NCBI RefSeq assembly: GCF_000384295.1 | Contig: NZ_KB913037.1 | Location: 1,221,975 to 1,285,974, forward strand | Direction: 5' to 3' | Origin: Amycolatopsis balhimycina FH 1894 | GTDB lineage: Bacteria; Actinomycetota; Actinomycetes; Mycobacteriales; Pseudonocardiaceae | DNA length: 64,000 nucleotides | Part shown: in pieces, positions 1 through 8,771 of the stretch | Numbering within the stretch: the first letter of the stretch is position 1 | Layout of the letters: the number at the start of each line of letters is the position of its first letter | Made by a program: the position numbers and the translations under genes | Notes under the pieces: generated by a model | What the model was told of the DNA's origin: nothing | Database searches by the model: none | What the model saw: the letters and a program-made list of their open reading frames with translations, nothing else

Positions 1-303
1 GAGCACCTGCTCGGGTACGAACTCTCCCAGCACGCCCTGCGCCAGCCGGGTCAGGAGGACTTGGCGCACCGGCAGTACCGGCACTACCTCAAGGTCCACG
101 AGGACCTTCTCACCGACGCCGCCGCCAAGACCGGGATCCAGTGGACGGTCCCCGTGCCGGTCCTCGCCCGCTACCTGAACTCGGTACTGGACGGGCTGAC
201 GATGACCTGGCTGACCGACCGCGACAGCGAACACAGTCGTGAAGTCCTCCGGCTCACCGGCGAGCACCTGCTGACTCTCGCCACCCAACCCGCGCAGAAC
301 TGA
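1..303 (+). CDS. TetR-family regulator, C-terminal part (5' end outside window)
   Basis: The frame is open from the first base, so the gene starts upstream; 100 codons are visible. The residues form amphipathic helices (HYLKVHEDLL, VPVLARYLNSVLDGLTMTWL, LRLTGEHLLTLA) typical of the ligand-binding and dimerisation half of TetR/AcrR repressors. The helix-turn-helix would lie before the window, so the family call rests on this C-terminal pattern only. The gene ends 186 bases before a convergent decayed GAF-ANTAR gene. Target genes cannot be judged. A methionine-like TTG at 61 is internal to the continuing frame and not a credible start. Confidence 0.6.
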   Translation, partial: EHLLGYELSQHALRQPGQEDLAHRQYRHYLKVHEDLLTDAAAKTGIQWTVPVPVLARYLNSVLDGLTMTWLTDRDSEHSREVLRLTGEHLLTLATQPAQN

Positions 304-489
304 GATCCGGCTCGTCCTTTGGTGATCCGGTCCCCCAGCGGCCGGAACCGGAACCCGCCGGCCGGCAAGCCGGAGATTTGCTCACGCACCGTCCGCGCCG
401 GGCCGCCGTCGCGGATTCTTCCGCCGGCTCGCAAAGCCCGTGCCGGCGGCGATCCGGGGCCTTGTCTCACGACTCGGCGCCGACGCCGG

Positions 490-831
490 TCATGATGTGT
501 GGTCGCGCCGGGGCAGCAGCAGGGCCGGGTCGAGCTTCCGCTCCGCGAGCGCGCGGGCGACGTTGCCGAGCATGAGGTTGTGGCTCCGGGCGTAGGCACG
601 CAACGCGGTGAAGGCGTCGTTCATGCTGAGCCCGCCGGTCACGGCGAGGACACCTTTCGCCTGCTCGATGGTCACCCGGCTGTTCAGGGCCGTCTGCAGC
701 TGCTCGGACAGCGTCTCCCCGTGCCGGACCGCCCGCTCCTGCAGGATGCCGATCGTGGCCGTGTCGGCCAGCCCCTGCGAAACGACAAGGTCCGGATCAG
801 CTCCGCCACCGCGGGTGCGTTCCCCCGGACT
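490..831 (-). pseudogene. GAF-ANTAR regulator remnant (ANTAR end only)
   Basis: Read on the minus strand, the frame gives the end of a GAF domain (VSQGLADTATIGILQER) running into a classic ANTAR start (LNSRVTIEQAKGVLA). ANTAR proteins bind hairpins in nascent RNA and act as antiterminators, with the GAF domain sensing the signal. The frame is closed by a TAG at 832-834, and no ATG, GTG or TTG lies between it and the domain. A GTG at 675 would start inside ANTAR and give only 61 residues. Intact relatives carry about 140 more N-terminal residues; nothing resembling them is visible in any frame upstream. I read this as a 5'-truncated gene; a CTG-started ANTAR-only protein is less likely. Confidence 0.65.
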
Positions 832-955
832 CTAGCGCGGACCGGCGCCGCCGCGCGGCCGTCGAGGCTACGATGAAGAGTCCGGCAGCCGAGACCGGCG
901 GAGGACCGATGACCACTGCGACATCTCGATACCCCAGCTCTCCACCCGCGGCCCC

Positions 956-1147
956 GTGCCGATGAGGCGCCCCGCGGCACCCCCGCTCGAGCAGACCGGG
1001 ACCGAGCTCACCCGCGACCAGCGCTACCACGGTGCCCGGGTGGTGGCGTCGGCGGCGATCGACGCCGACGACTGCGCGTTGCTGCTCGCCGTGCTCGGGC
1101 TCGAACCCGCCGACGGCATCGCCACCCGCTCCGGACCGCGCTCGTGA
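956..1147 (+). CDS. Small actinobacterial protein of unknown function (63 aa)
   Basis: A GTG-started frame with strong third-position GC. The middle (RYHGARVVASAAID) and end (DDCALLLAVLGLEPADG) look like a folded helical mini-protein, and the CALLL-VLGL pattern resembles short uncharacterised proteins of Pseudonocardiaceae, as far as I remember them. No signal peptide, membrane segment or metal-binding set is visible. It runs towards the convergent carboxyethylornithine synthase-like gene, 28 bases away. Function unknown. A GTG at 956 or the ATG two codons later could be the start. Confidence 0.45.
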   Translation: MPMRRPAAPPLEQTGTELTRDQRYHGARVVASAAIDADDCALLLAVLGLEPADGIATRSGPRS

Positions 1148-1175
1148 GGCCGGGCCGGTCACGGCCGAACAGCAC

Positions 1176-2327
1176 CTAACGACGCCGGTGGGGGTATTCC
1201 GGCGAGCGGTGCTGGAACGACAGGATCGCGGGGTTGCAGACCGTGCCGTCCCGGATCTCGATGGCACGCCGGACGGTTTCGTTCCTGTCCCATGTGGATT
1301 GTCCGGAGAGGACAGACCGCAGGTGGGGCAGCAGCGCTTCGCTGATCTCCCAGGTCGCCGAGTTCCACAGGTACGAGGGGCTGTGATCGACGCCGTAGTA
1401 GGTGAGGCCGTCGCCGATCGGGAAGGCCGGCCGGGTGAACGTCGTGGGCCGGGCCCAGCTGAAGCCCATGCCTTCGTCGCAGGAGACGTCGACGATGAGG
1501 CTGCCGGGGGCGAAGGCGGCGAGGTCCTCCTCGATGAGGAACGTCAGCGGTGCGGCGGTGTCCTGCAGCACGCAGTTGACGACGATGTCGTGCTCGGCGA
1601 GGAACCCGGCCAGCGGGACCCGGCCGTGGTCGGTGATCGCGTGGCTGCGGCGGAGGTCGCCCGGGTTGTTCACGTCGTGGTCGATGTGCACCATCGTCGC
1701 CGAGTGGATCGGCGAGCTGACCGCGCTGAGACCGCGGGCGGTGAGGACGTCGACGTCGTGGATCCCGTGGGCGTTCAGCGCGGTCACCGAGCCGCGCGCG
1801 GTCGCGCCGAAGCCGATCACCACGGCCCGCAGCCGGCGGCCGTAGTCGCCGGTCGACCCGATCAGCTGCAGGGCGTGCAGCACCGAGCAGTAGCCGGCCA
1901 GTTCGTTGTTCTTGTGGAAGACGTGCAGGTCGAACGAGCCGTCGCGCCGCCAGTGGTTCATCGCTTCGAAGGCCATCACGGTCAGCCGCCGGTCGATGGC
2001 CAGCTGCGTCAGCTCGACGTCCTGCACGCAGTGCGGCCAGCCCCACAGCACCTGGCCTGCCCGCAGTTCGGCGACGTCCTCCCGAAGCGGCTTGGCCAGC
2101 AGCAGCACGTCGCACTCGGCAATGAGCTGCTCGCGCGTGCGCATCCCCGCGACGACGCCCGCCAGTTTCCCGTCGGGGACGCCGAACGGTTCGCCGTAGC
2201 CGTGTTCGAGGTAGATGGTTTCCCGGAGATCAGCGGCGATCCGGTCGAAGTGGTGCGGGTGGATCGGCAACCGTCGTTCGTTCTCCTTGCGTGAACGCGC
2301 GATGACGCCGAGACTGAGCTGGTCCAC
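1176..2327 (-). CDS. N5-(carboxyethyl)ornithine synthase-like / alanine dehydrogenase-PNT family enzyme
   Basis: 383 aa, the length of the family. The N-terminus (LGVIARSRKENERRLPIH) carries the Arg-Lys-Glu substrate pocket of the alanine dehydrogenase/transhydrogenase superfamily, and a nucleotide-binding fold starts near residue 168 (VVIGFGATARGSV). Later segments (DVSCDEGMGFSWA, YYGVDHSPSYLWN) match carboxyethylornithine synthases, which condense pyruvate with the side-chain amine of ornithine or lysine using NADPH. The gene is monocistronic as far as can be seen and has no biosynthetic neighbours, so the substrate is inferred from sequence only. A simple alanine dehydrogenase is less likely, given these C-terminal motifs. 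Confidence 0.75.
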   Translation of the reverse strand: MDQLSLGVIARSRKENERRLPIHPHHFDRIAADLRETIYLEHGYGEPFGVPDGKLAGVVAGMRTREQLIAECDVLLLAKPLREDVAELRAGQVLWGWPHCVQDVELTQLAIDRRLTVMAFEAMNHWRRDGSFDLHVFHKNNELAGYCSVLHALQLIGSTGDYGRRLRAVVIGFGATARGSVTALNAHGIHDVDVLTARGLSAVSSPIHSATMVHIDHDVNNPGDLRRSHAITDHGRVPLAGFLAEHDIVVNCVLQDTAAPLTFLIEEDLAAFAPGSLIVDVSCDEGMGFSWARPTTFTRPAFPIGDGLTYYGVDHSPSYLWNSATWEISEALLPHLRSVLSGQSTWDRNETVRRAIEIRDGTVCNPAILSFQHRSPEYPHRRR

Positions 2328-3199
2328 GAGGGCCCCTTTGCTAGAACACCAGTCTTAACACACTCAGCGCAGCCGTCGTGTACGCTGGGTGTTGTCCGAG
2401 AGCATCTCGTGCGCGAGTGATCGAACCTGCGCCGTCCTCGGCTCCAATCCGGTCGTCCGGCTCGAGGGATTCCGGTCGCAGCACCCCGGCACCCTGTCGG
2501 TGATCGGCTGGGACCGGCTCCGGCTGACCTGCTGGTCGTCCCGCCGGAAACGGGTCCCGACGCCGCGGAGCGCGCCCTCGCGGCCGCCGCGGACCGGGAC
2601 AGCACCGGCGACGGGTCCCTGCCCGCCGCAGCGCAGGCCGAAGCCGCCGAAGCGCTGCCCGCCTGAACCGCGCCACCTCCGGTGGCGTCCACGAAAGGAA
2701 ATCCCGATCAGTAGCCTCACCTCGGACAGTTCGCTGTTCAGCCACCCCGTCATCGAGGAACCCCATCCCGGAGCGCTCACCGCGCCCCAGGAGCACCGGT
2801 ACGGGAGCCTGTTCCTCCAGCCGGTGGGCACGGCGGCACCGCCGTCCGGCGGCAACGCCGGCTCCGGTCCGCAGCGACGGCCGCGCGCGGCGAACCCGCG
2901 GGCACACGACCCGTCCGGACGCCGCGCCCGATGACACCGGCGACGTTCCGAGCCGACCTGACGGAGGCCGACCTGACGGGGGCCGACCTGACGGGAGCCG
3001 ACGTGCGACCGGGCCGCGCCGGTACGGAAACCGGCGCCACGGCCGGAGTTGCGTGTGCGGCCTGCTCCCATGCCCAGAGCTCACACGATTCGATCGCCCG
3101 CCGTTTCTGCACAGCCACCACGGCGGGTGGGTTCAACCGCGGCTGCGTCTGCGTCGGCGACCCGGCGAACAGCTGAACGCGGCCTCGGCTCGACCGGCG
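2328..3199. other. About 870 bases without a convincing gene; possible decayed coding debris
   Basis: Several overlapping frames are open here but none has a start with a ribosome site, a recognisable domain and a sensible length together. One plus-strand stretch ending at a stop near 2666 is Ala/Glu-rich and looks coding-like but has no start. Another, from about 2701 to 2934, has a good Shine-Dalgarno-like AAAGGAAA but no start codon after it. The stretch 2935-3005 encodes a short pentapeptide-like run. I interpret the region as an intergenic area with gene remnants. Confidence 0.4.
2952..3005 (+). repeat. 15-bp tandem repeat encoding pentapeptide-like units
   Basis: The 15-base unit GCCGACCTGACGGRG occurs about 3.6 times in a row. 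In the plus-strand frame it reads ADLTE-ADLTG-ADLTG-ADV, the A(D/N)LXX pattern of pentapeptide-repeat proteins. The run is only about four coils long, whereas functional pentapeptide proteins usually have many more. It is therefore a fragment or a chance local expansion. An 81-aa frame (2931-3176) contains it but has no ribosome site. Confidence 0.45.
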
Positions 3200-4774
3200 T
3201 CAGGGCACCGGAACCGTCCACATCAGACGGGTGCCACCGCCGGCCGGGCGCTCGACCCGGAAGGACCCGCCCGCTTCCGCGGCGCGCCGTTCGAGGTTGC
3301 GGAGCCCGCTGCGCACCGCGGCTTCCGGCATCCCGATCCCCGTGTCCGAGACTTCGACGAGCAGGTCACCGTCCAGGGACACGGTGACCGCCAGTTCGTC
3401 GGCCCGCGCGTGCCGCAGGACGTTGGTGACGGCTTCCCGGACCACCGCCTCGGCGTGCTCGGCCAGGCCGGCGGGCACCCGGTCGAACGAGCCCGCCAAC
3501 CGCACCGTCGTGCGGATCGCCGAGTCTGCGGTCGTGTCGATGACCGCGTTCTGCAGGCGTGCGCGCAGCCCCCGCCCGGCTCCCGGTTCGGCGTGCAGGT
3601 CGAAGATCGCGCCCCGGATCTCCTCGATGACGTCCTGGAGCTGATCGATGTGCCGGGCGAGCCGGACGGTGACCGCGGCTGAGCCGCTCCGGCGGCGGGT
3701 GCCCTCGATGCTCAGGCCGACCGCGAAGAGCCGCTGAATGACCTGGTCGTGCAGGTCGCGGGCGATCCGGTCACGGTCCACCATGACGTCCAGCTCACGC
3801 CGGGCGGCCTGGCTTTCGGCGTCCCGGAGCGCCAGCGCGGCCTGGTCGGCGAAGGCGGACACGATCTGGAGCTCGTGCTCCTCGAACAGCGGCGCCCCGC
3901 GCGGACGAATCGCCAGGAGCACACCCGAACTGGACTCGGTGGACCGCAACCGCACCGCCAGTGCCGGCCCGAGGTCCACGCCGTGGCCCAGGTCGAACGC
4001 GAGGCTCGGCACGCTGCGCGGCACGTGGTCGTCCAGCACCGCGCCCGAGGTCGATCCGCCGAGCGGGATCCGGCGGCCGGTCAGCACGTCGGCGTCCGGT
4101 CCGGCGCACACCGTGACGACCAGCACCCCACCGGGTTCCGCGGGCAGCGCGATGAGGACGTCCTGGGCACCGGTGAGGCCGGCGGTCCGGCTCGCGATCA
4201 GGCGCAGCACCTCGTGGACGTCGGCGCCGCCCAGCAGCTCGGCGGAGATCTCGCCAGTGGCCTCCAGCCACCGTTGCCTGCTCCGGGTTTCCCCGTACAG
4301 CCGCGCGTTGTCCACGGCGATCCCGGCGGCCGCCGCCAGCGCCACGATCGCCCGCTCGTCGGCAGCGGTGAAGGGGTGCTCGCCACCGAGGTACAACCGT
4401 CCCAGCACGGCACCCCGCACCACGAGCGGGACACCGAGGAAGCTCCGCGTCGACGGGTTGCCCGGTGGAGAGCCCAGGTCGGCCAGGCGCACCGGATCCC
4501 GGCCGGTCACGAACGCGCCGAGCAGCTCGTGGCCGGCCGGTGGTGGCCCGATCCGGCCTCCTGTGGCGTCGTCGACGCCGGTGACGGCGAGCCCGGTCGT
4601 CCGGCCGTCGTCGTCGAGCAGGGCCAAGGCGCCGTAGCGGGCGTCGACCAGGTCGGCGGCGGCGGTCACGATCCGGTGCAGCGTCGTCTCGAGCTCCAGA
4701 CCGGCGGAGAACGCGAGTACGGCCGCGAGCAGCGCGTCCATCCGGTCCCGGCCCGAAGCGGCATCTTCGGGCAT
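3200..4774 (-). CDS. GAF-GAF sensor histidine kinase, DevS/DosS-like
   Basis: 524 aa from the ATG at 4774. The longer frame to 5110 would run through the divergent promoter, and its extension has no domain. Two GAF-type regions (about residues 25-170 and 185-330; the first contains SFLGVPLVVRGAVLGRLYLG) precede a HisKA_3 helix with the phospho-accepting His near residue 341 (RIARDLHDQVIQRLF). A HATPase domain follows (EAVTNVLRHARADE, VEVSDTGIGMP). No membrane segment is present, so it is cytosolic. In mycobacteria such kinases sense O2, NO or CO through haem in a GAF domain; haem binding is not shown here. The close response regulator at 5809-6489 and an Acg-type nitroreductase support a dormancy-type circuit. 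Confidence 0.85.
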   Translation of the reverse strand: MPEDAASGRDRMDALLAAVLAFSAGLELETTLHRIVTAAADLVDARYGALALLDDDGRTTGLAVTGVDDATGGRIGPPPAGHELLGAFVTGRDPVRLADLGSPPGNPSTRSFLGVPLVVRGAVLGRLYLGGEHPFTAADERAIVALAAAAGIAVDNARLYGETRSRQRWLEATGEISAELLGGADVHEVLRLIASRTAGLTGAQDVLIALPAEPGGVLVVTVCAGPDADVLTGRRIPLGGSTSGAVLDDHVPRSVPSLAFDLGHGVDLGPALAVRLRSTESSSGVLLAIRPRGAPLFEEHELQIVSAFADQAALALRDAESQAARRELDVMVDRDRIARDLHDQVIQRLFAVGLSIEGTRRRSGSAAVTVRLARHIDQLQDVIEEIRGAIFDLHAEPGAGRGLRARLQNAVIDTTADSAIRTTVRLAGSFDRVPAGLAEHAEAVVREAVTNVLRHARADELAVTVSLDGDLLVEVSDTGIGMPEAAVRSGLRNLERRAAEAGGSFRVERPAGGGTRLMWTVPVP

Positions 4775-4946
4775 GTCACCACACTGGCACAGCGCTCCGG
4801 CCCGCAGCGGGATCCGGGCGAACCGCACCGTGTTCGCAACCGACGACCTTCGCCGGGACGTCCGAGGCCGTTCGGCACTTGGCCGGGGGCCTGTTCGGGC
4901 GGACGGTGGGCACGAAGCGAAGTCCGGCGAACCTCGGAGCTGTCTC

Positions 4947-5849
4947 ATGAAGACCGGTGTCATGCCCGTGGGTCCGCTCAGCGCGAGCCAGGTGCGATCC
5001 GTCCTCCTCACGGCGACGGCTCCCTCGCCGTTCCGGATCGCCCGGCCCTGGCGGTTCCAGTGCACGCCGGACGCCATCGAGCTGTACACGGACGTCCCCG
5101 CCGCGAGCACCGACAGCGATCAGCGGGAACGGCTCCTGAACTGCGGGGTGGCCCTGCTCAACCTCCGGCTGGCGATCAAGGCGCAGGGCAGCCATCCCGA
5201 CGTCCACCTGTTCCCCACGGCCGACCGGCCCGACCTGCTCGCCGTCGTGCGGCCGCAGGGACACGAGACGAACGCCCCGCACGACCAGACGCTGGCGGAC
5301 ACCATCGCCGACCAGCGGAGCAACCGCCGGCCGTTCACCGCCGCCGTCGTGCCTCCTTCGGTCCAGCGGCAGCTCCGGCGCGGCGCCGAGATCGAACGCG
5401 GGTGGCTGGCCACGATCACCGCCGAGCAGGTTCCGGCGTTGCGGGAGATCATGCGCCGCGCGGAAGTCCCGCCGGCGACACCCGGTCCCGGCGGCGGGAC
5501 GGACCTCGACCTCGAGCCCGACCGGCTGGTCGTGGTCGTCGGCACCCTGCACGACACCGCCCTCGCCCGGCTCCAGGCCGGCCAGGCCATGCAGCGGGTC
5601 CTGCTGACCGCCGGCGCCGCCGGGATCTCGGCGGCGCTCTCCTCGCAGGCCATGGCTGTACCGGCGACCCGGCGTGAACTGCGGCAGCTGCTCGGCGGCG
5701 GGATCTGGCCCCAGATCATGCTTCGCCTCGGCCACGGCACCGCGGTCGCGTCCCCCGCGCACGCGCTGCTCGAAGACGTCGTGATCAGCGACGAACACCC
5801 CTTCGACGCTAGGAGCCCGGACGGCGTTGCGCGTCGTGGATCCCGGTGA
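4947..5849 (+). CDS. Acg-type FMN-binding nitroreductase family protein
   Basis: 300 aa starting at ATG 4947 (an in-frame ATG at 4962 is also possible). The N-terminal RIARPWRF and [15 protein letters not shown], central [10 protein letters not shown] and C-terminal [10 protein letters not shown] are typical of the Acg/Rv2032-like branch of the nitroreductase fold. These proteins bind FMN but often lack normal reductase activity and may store the flavin. In mycobacteria such genes belong to the DosR dormancy regulon. Here the gene is divergent from the GAF kinase and its last 41 bases overlap the convergent response regulator gene, which supports the same role by inference. Confidence 0.75.
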   Translation: MKTGVMPVGPLSASQVRSVLLTATAPSPFRIARPWRFQCTPDAIELYTDVPAASTDSDQRERLLNCGVALLNLRLAIKAQGSHPDVHLFPTADRPDLLAVVRPQGHETNAPHDQTLADTIADQRSNRRPFTAAVVPPSVQRQLRRGAEIERGWLATITAEQVPALREIMRRAEVPPATPGPGGGTDLDLEPDRLVVVVGTLHDTALARLQAGQAMQRVLLTAGAAGISAALSSQAMAVPATRRELRQLLGGGIWPQIMLRLGHGTAVASPAHALLEDVVISDEHPFDARSPDGVARRGSR

Positions 5850-6489
5850 CCAGCACGGCCGCCTGGGACCGCCGCTCCAGCCCGAGCTTCGCCAGCAGCC
5901 GGGACACGTAGTTCTTGACGGTCTTCTCCGCCAGGAACATCCGCTCGGCGATCTGCCGGTTCGTCAGGCTTTCCCCGAGCAGGTCGAGCAGGACGAGCTC
6001 CTGCTCGCTCAGCCCCGCCAGCGGGCTCGGCTTCCCGGTCTTCGCCCGCAACTCGGCCACGAGCGCGGCGACCGCGCGGCCGTCCAGCAGGGTCTCGCCG
6101 GACCCCACCCGGCGGATGGCGTCGACCAGCTGCAGCCCCTTCACGTCCTTGATCACATACCCCTCGGCGCCGGCCAGCACCGCTTCGACCATCGAATCCT
6201 CGTCGGTGAAGGAGGTCAGCATCAGGCACCGCAGGCCGGGCAGCGCCGCGCGCAGGTCGCGGCACAGCTCCACCCCGTTGCCGTCGGGAAGCCGGACGTC
6301 CAGCACCGCCACGTCCGGGCGCAGTGCGGGCACCCTGGCCAGGGCCTCGGCCACCGAAGAAGCCTGCCCGACGACCGTCAGGTCGGGTTCGTCGTCGACG
6401 AGTTCGGCGACCCCGCGCCGCACGAGTTCGTGGTCGTCGACCAGGAAGACCGTGATGACGTGCGGGTCGTGCCGCGTGCTGTCATCCAC
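5809..6489 (-). CDS. NarL/DevR-type response regulator
   Basis: 226 aa. The receiver domain has the acidic pair Asp18-Asp19 (LVDDHE), the phospho-acceptor Asp64 ([10 protein letters not shown]) and the conserved Lys (YVIKDVKG). The C-terminal LuxR-type helix-turn-helix is intact ([22 protein letters not shown], then [12 protein letters not shown]; about residues 155-215). It is the probable partner of the GAF kinase at 3200-4774, being the only receiver protein nearby. Its start overlaps a 78-aa frame that follows the phosphoribosyltransferase gene, so the three may be co-transcribed. The 3' end overlaps the nitroreductase gene by 41 bases. Confidence 0.9.
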   Translation of the reverse strand: MDDSTRHDPHVITVFLVDDHELVRRGVAELVDDEPDLTVVGQASSVAEALARVPALRPDVAVLDVRLPDGNGVELCRDLRAALPGLRCLMLTSFTDEDSMVEAVLAGAEGYVIKDVKGLQLVDAIRRVGSGETLLDGRAVAALVAELRAKTGKPSPLAGLSEQELVLLDLLGESLTNRQIAERMFLAEKTVKNYVSRLLAKLGLERRSQAAVLVTGIHDAQRRPGS

Positions 6490-6718
6490 CGCCCCAGGCT
6501 ACGCCCGCCCGCGCCGAACGACCCCGCAACAGAGGTCCGGCGACTCCAGGCCGCGCGGCGCGGGAGGGCCACGGTAAGGGAACCACCGCGAAGCCACCTG
6601 CCGCGCGGTCGCCGGGGATCAGCGGAGTGCGGGACCCGATCACGCTGCGGCCTTCGACGAGGATCGTACCGCCACCGATCAGCTCGTCCGTGACCTCGAC
6701 GTCCATTGTGGACTTCAC
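6482..6718 (-). CDS. Small coupled ORF of unknown function (78 aa)
   Basis: The GTG at 6718 overlaps the TGA of the phosphoribosyltransferase gene (GGTGA), a typical translational-coupling arrangement, and the frame ends 8 bases inside the response regulator gene. The first 40 residues ([30 protein letters not shown]) look like a small folded beta-rich segment; the rest is basic and low in complexity. No family is recognised. An internal ATG at 6706 is an alternative start. The coupling supports a real gene more than the composition does. Confidence 0.4.
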   Translation of the reverse strand: MKSTMDVEVTDELIGGGTILVEGRSVIGSRTPLIPGDRAAGGFAVVPLPWPSRAARPGVAGPLLRGRSARAGVAWGGG

Positions 6719-7377
6719 CAGGGGACCTCCGTCGGCAGGCGGGGTTCGTGGTGGAGGAGTTCGAGCGCCTCGGCGTCGGCGACCACGGCGAACTTCCGGT
6801 AGCTGTTGCGGACCGCCTGCAGCCAGGGCAGTGAGCGAAGACAGACGATCTGGTCCACCTCGCGGGCGAGCCGGTCGAGGACGCTCGCCTGGGCGACCGG
6901 AACCGCGAGCACGATCCGGCCGGCCTGGCGGGCACGCAGGACGCGGATCGCCGTGTGCGCGGTCGTGCCGGTGGCGGCGCCGTCGTCGGCCAGGACGACC
7001 GTCCGGCCCGCGATCGGCACCGGCGCCACGGTCTGCCGGTAGACGCCGACCCGCCGCGCAAGCTCGGCACGCGCCCCGCCGGTGAGCCGGGTCAGTTCCT
7101 CCGGCGCGATGTCGGAACGGCGGATGGCGGTGTGGTCCCACACGAGCAGCCCGCCCTCCCCGACCGCGCCGAACGTCGCCGCGGGTGGTCCGGCGACCTC
7201 GATCCGGCGGGTGAGCAGGATGTCCAGCGGCGCACCGAGAACGTCGGCGATCCGGCCCGCGACCACGAGCCCACCGCCGGACAGCCCGAGAACCACGGCT
7301 CGATCGCCGCGGAGCGGACGCAACCTGAGGGCCAGTCGTTCGCCGGCTTCCCGTCGATCGCGGAACCGCATGGCCAC
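6715..7377 (-). CDS. Type I phosphoribosyltransferase-domain protein
   Basis: 220 aa; the ATG at 7377 or at 7371 (MRFRDRREAG) may be used. The PRPP-binding loop is clear (VVLADDGAATGTTA), and the N-terminal part (VLGLSGGGLVVAGRIADVLG) matches stand-alone phosphoribosyltransferase-like proteins often found in actinobacterial dormancy regulons. Family members use PRPP, but the acceptor base for this branch is not known to me. Its position with the DevR-like regulator, STAS and HPF genes suggests a stress role. The upstream region holds two TGGTCACCAC repeats 32 bases apart. Confidence 0.8.
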   Translation of the reverse strand: MAMRFRDRREAGERLALRLRPLRGDRAVVLGLSGGGLVVAGRIADVLGAPLDILLTRRIEVAGPPAATFGAVGEGGLLVWDHTAIRRSDIAPEELTRLTGGARAELARRVGVYRQTVAPVPIAGRTVVLADDGAATGTTAHTAIRVLRARQAGRIVLAVPVAQASVLDRLAREVDQIVCLRSLPWLQAVRNSYRKFAVVADAEALELLHHEPRLPTEVPW

Positions 7378-7445
7378 TCCCGTCCGGTGGTGCCTCGACG
7401 ACCGCCTCCAGCATCACCGAGCCGCCCAGGGGACACGAGGGCCGT

Positions 7446-7487
7446 TGGTCACCACGCGACGGACCGTTCGGCACCACTGGTCACCAC
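7446..7487. promoter_or_regulatory. Two direct TGGTCACCAC repeats upstream of the phosphoribosyltransferase gene
   Basis: TGGTCACCAC occurs at 7446-7455 and 7478-7487, 32 bases (three helical turns) apart, about 70-110 bases upstream of the phosphoribosyltransferase start. Between them lies CCGTTCGGCAC (7464-7474), which also occurs at 4868-4878 between the divergent kinase and nitroreductase genes. TTCGGCAC resembles a half of the mycobacterial DosR box (TTSGGGAC) with one mismatch. Regulation by the local DevR-like protein is an inference. Confidence 0.35.
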
Positions 7488-7527
7488 AGGGCAAGGCGCG
7501 CACGACCCGCCACCCGCACCGAGGTGG

Positions 7528-8013
7528 TCAGCGGGCGTCCGCGACCGGCCGCCGCGGCGCCGCGAGGGCCGCTGCCCGCGAGGCGTGCACGGTCAGTCGT
7601 TCGCATTCCCGGGCGAGCTGCAGCGGGCGCCGCGTCGCGCGTGTCGTCGCCACCAGCCTCAGGTCGATGCCCGGCCCGGCCCGGCGATGAGCGTCGAGCA
7701 GCACCTCCAGGCCGGCGGAATTCAGGAACAGCACGAGCGACAGATCCACGACGACCCGCCGCGGCGCCTGGCTCAGCGCCGCGTCGAGCGCGTCGCGGAG
7801 CATGGGTGCGGTGCTGAGGTCGACGTCGCCGGCCACGGCGACGACCAGCGCCCAGCCTTGCCTCTCCACGGTGATCGTCAGGTCCTGGTACCGGTGGGCC
7901 GATGGTTCGCGGCCCCCGGAGGCCGGCTCCCCGCCCGGTCCGGGCAACGGCGGCGGAACGGATTTGAGGAGCGGGCGGCGGGGGCGCGGAAGGTCGGAGA
8001 CGAACGATTTCAC
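7528..8013 (-). CDS. STAS-domain protein (anti-sigma factor antagonist-like)
   Basis: 161 aa from the GTG at 8013, chosen for its AGGAGA ribosome site; the longer frame upstream crosses the HPF-like gene. After about 60 Pro/Arg-rich residues comes a STAS domain (WALVVAVAGDVDLSTAPML, then VVVDLSLVLFLNSAGLEVLL). The Ser of NSAG is at the position phosphorylated by anti-sigma kinases in RsbV/SpoIIAA proteins. It may release a stress sigma factor. A candidate ATPase partner lies far away at 50627-51064, so pairing is open. Confidence 0.75.
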   Translation of the reverse strand: MKSFVSDLPRPRRPLLKSVPPPLPGPGGEPASGGREPSAHRYQDLTITVERQGWALVVAVAGDVDLSTAPMLRDALDAALSQAPRRVVVDLSLVLFLNSAGLEVLLDAHRRAGPGIDLRLVATTRATRRPLQLARECERLTVHASRAAALAAPRRPVADAR

Positions 8014-8053
8014 GATGGGATCTCCTCGGAATGTGGCGTCGGCGCCGGGGGCG

Positions 8054-8410
8054 TCACGGTCCGGCGTGCCCGTCCTGGTGCCGGATGGAATCCCCGCCCT
8101 TGTGGTGATCGGCCCGGCCGTACACGCTTTCGAGCACGCTCTCGAGTTTGTGCGTGGCACCCCGGCACGCCTCGGCGACGGAACCCGCGCGATGGCTGAC
8201 GGCCACCGCCCGCCGCCCGGCCGGCCGGGCCTCGAGCACGCAGCGCCGGTCCAGTCCGTCGTCGGTGGTGGCTTCTTCGCTGAAATGGACTTCCAGCCGC
8301 GTGATGTGGTCGCTGAACCGCGCCAGCCTGGCGGCGAGCTCCGACTCGAAGTGCCGGACCAGCTCCTCGCCGCCGTGCATGGTCCGGTCCGTGCTGATCT
8401 GGATCAGCAT
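8054..8410 (-). CDS. HPF/RaiA-like ribosome-binding domain protein
   Basis: 118 aa from ATG 8410, preceded by GAGAGGA. The pattern MLIQISTDRTMHG, LARFSDHITRLEVHFSEE and CVLEARPAG fits the short sigma-54-modulation/S30EA domain that sits in the ribosomal decoding centre and silences or stabilises idle ribosomes. It lacks the C-terminal dimerisation domain of long HPF, so it is a single-domain type. It forms a minus-strand group with the STAS gene (40-base gap), consistent with a hypoxia or starvation island. Confidence 0.75.
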   Translation of the reverse strand: MLIQISTDRTMHGGEELVRHFESELAARLARFSDHITRLEVHFSEEATTDDGLDRRCVLEARPAGRRAVAVSHRAGSVAEACRGATHKLESVLESVYGRADHHKGGDSIRHQDGHAGP

Positions 8411-8771
8411 GCGTTGTGTCCTCTCGACGACCTGTGGCCCGGGGCCCGTGCGAAGCGGACGTTCCGGATGGCCACCGGCCTCCGGCCATCCTGCGCGCCG
8501 GCGTCGCCGGCTGCCCAGGGTCACACGTCCTCTGTCCGGGGGCCGAAGGAAACCTTTGCCCGGCACGCGGCGTCCCGGCGGCCACGGCGAGTATCCGGCC
8601 GCCGGTTCAGGGCGTAGGATGAACCACACGCTCCGGACCCTGGCGACACCGACCGAAGTCGATGGCGAAGGCCAATCCTGGTGGCACCACAATCAGCGGC
8701 TTCAGTCAGGCGGGAACTCGCGCCGCGGCTGCTCTGCCGCGGTGGCCTGCCGGAGCGGAGAGGCCGATCAG

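Noticed and set aside
2389..2934. A 181-codon plus-strand frame
   Set aside because: No ribosome site at its TTG start, no domain, and a change in composition halfway; different frames look coding-like in different parts, suggesting debris.
4775..5110. N-terminal extension of the GAF kinase
   Set aside because: The residues show no domain and overlap the divergent nitroreductase coding region; ATG 4774 fits the start of the GAF region.
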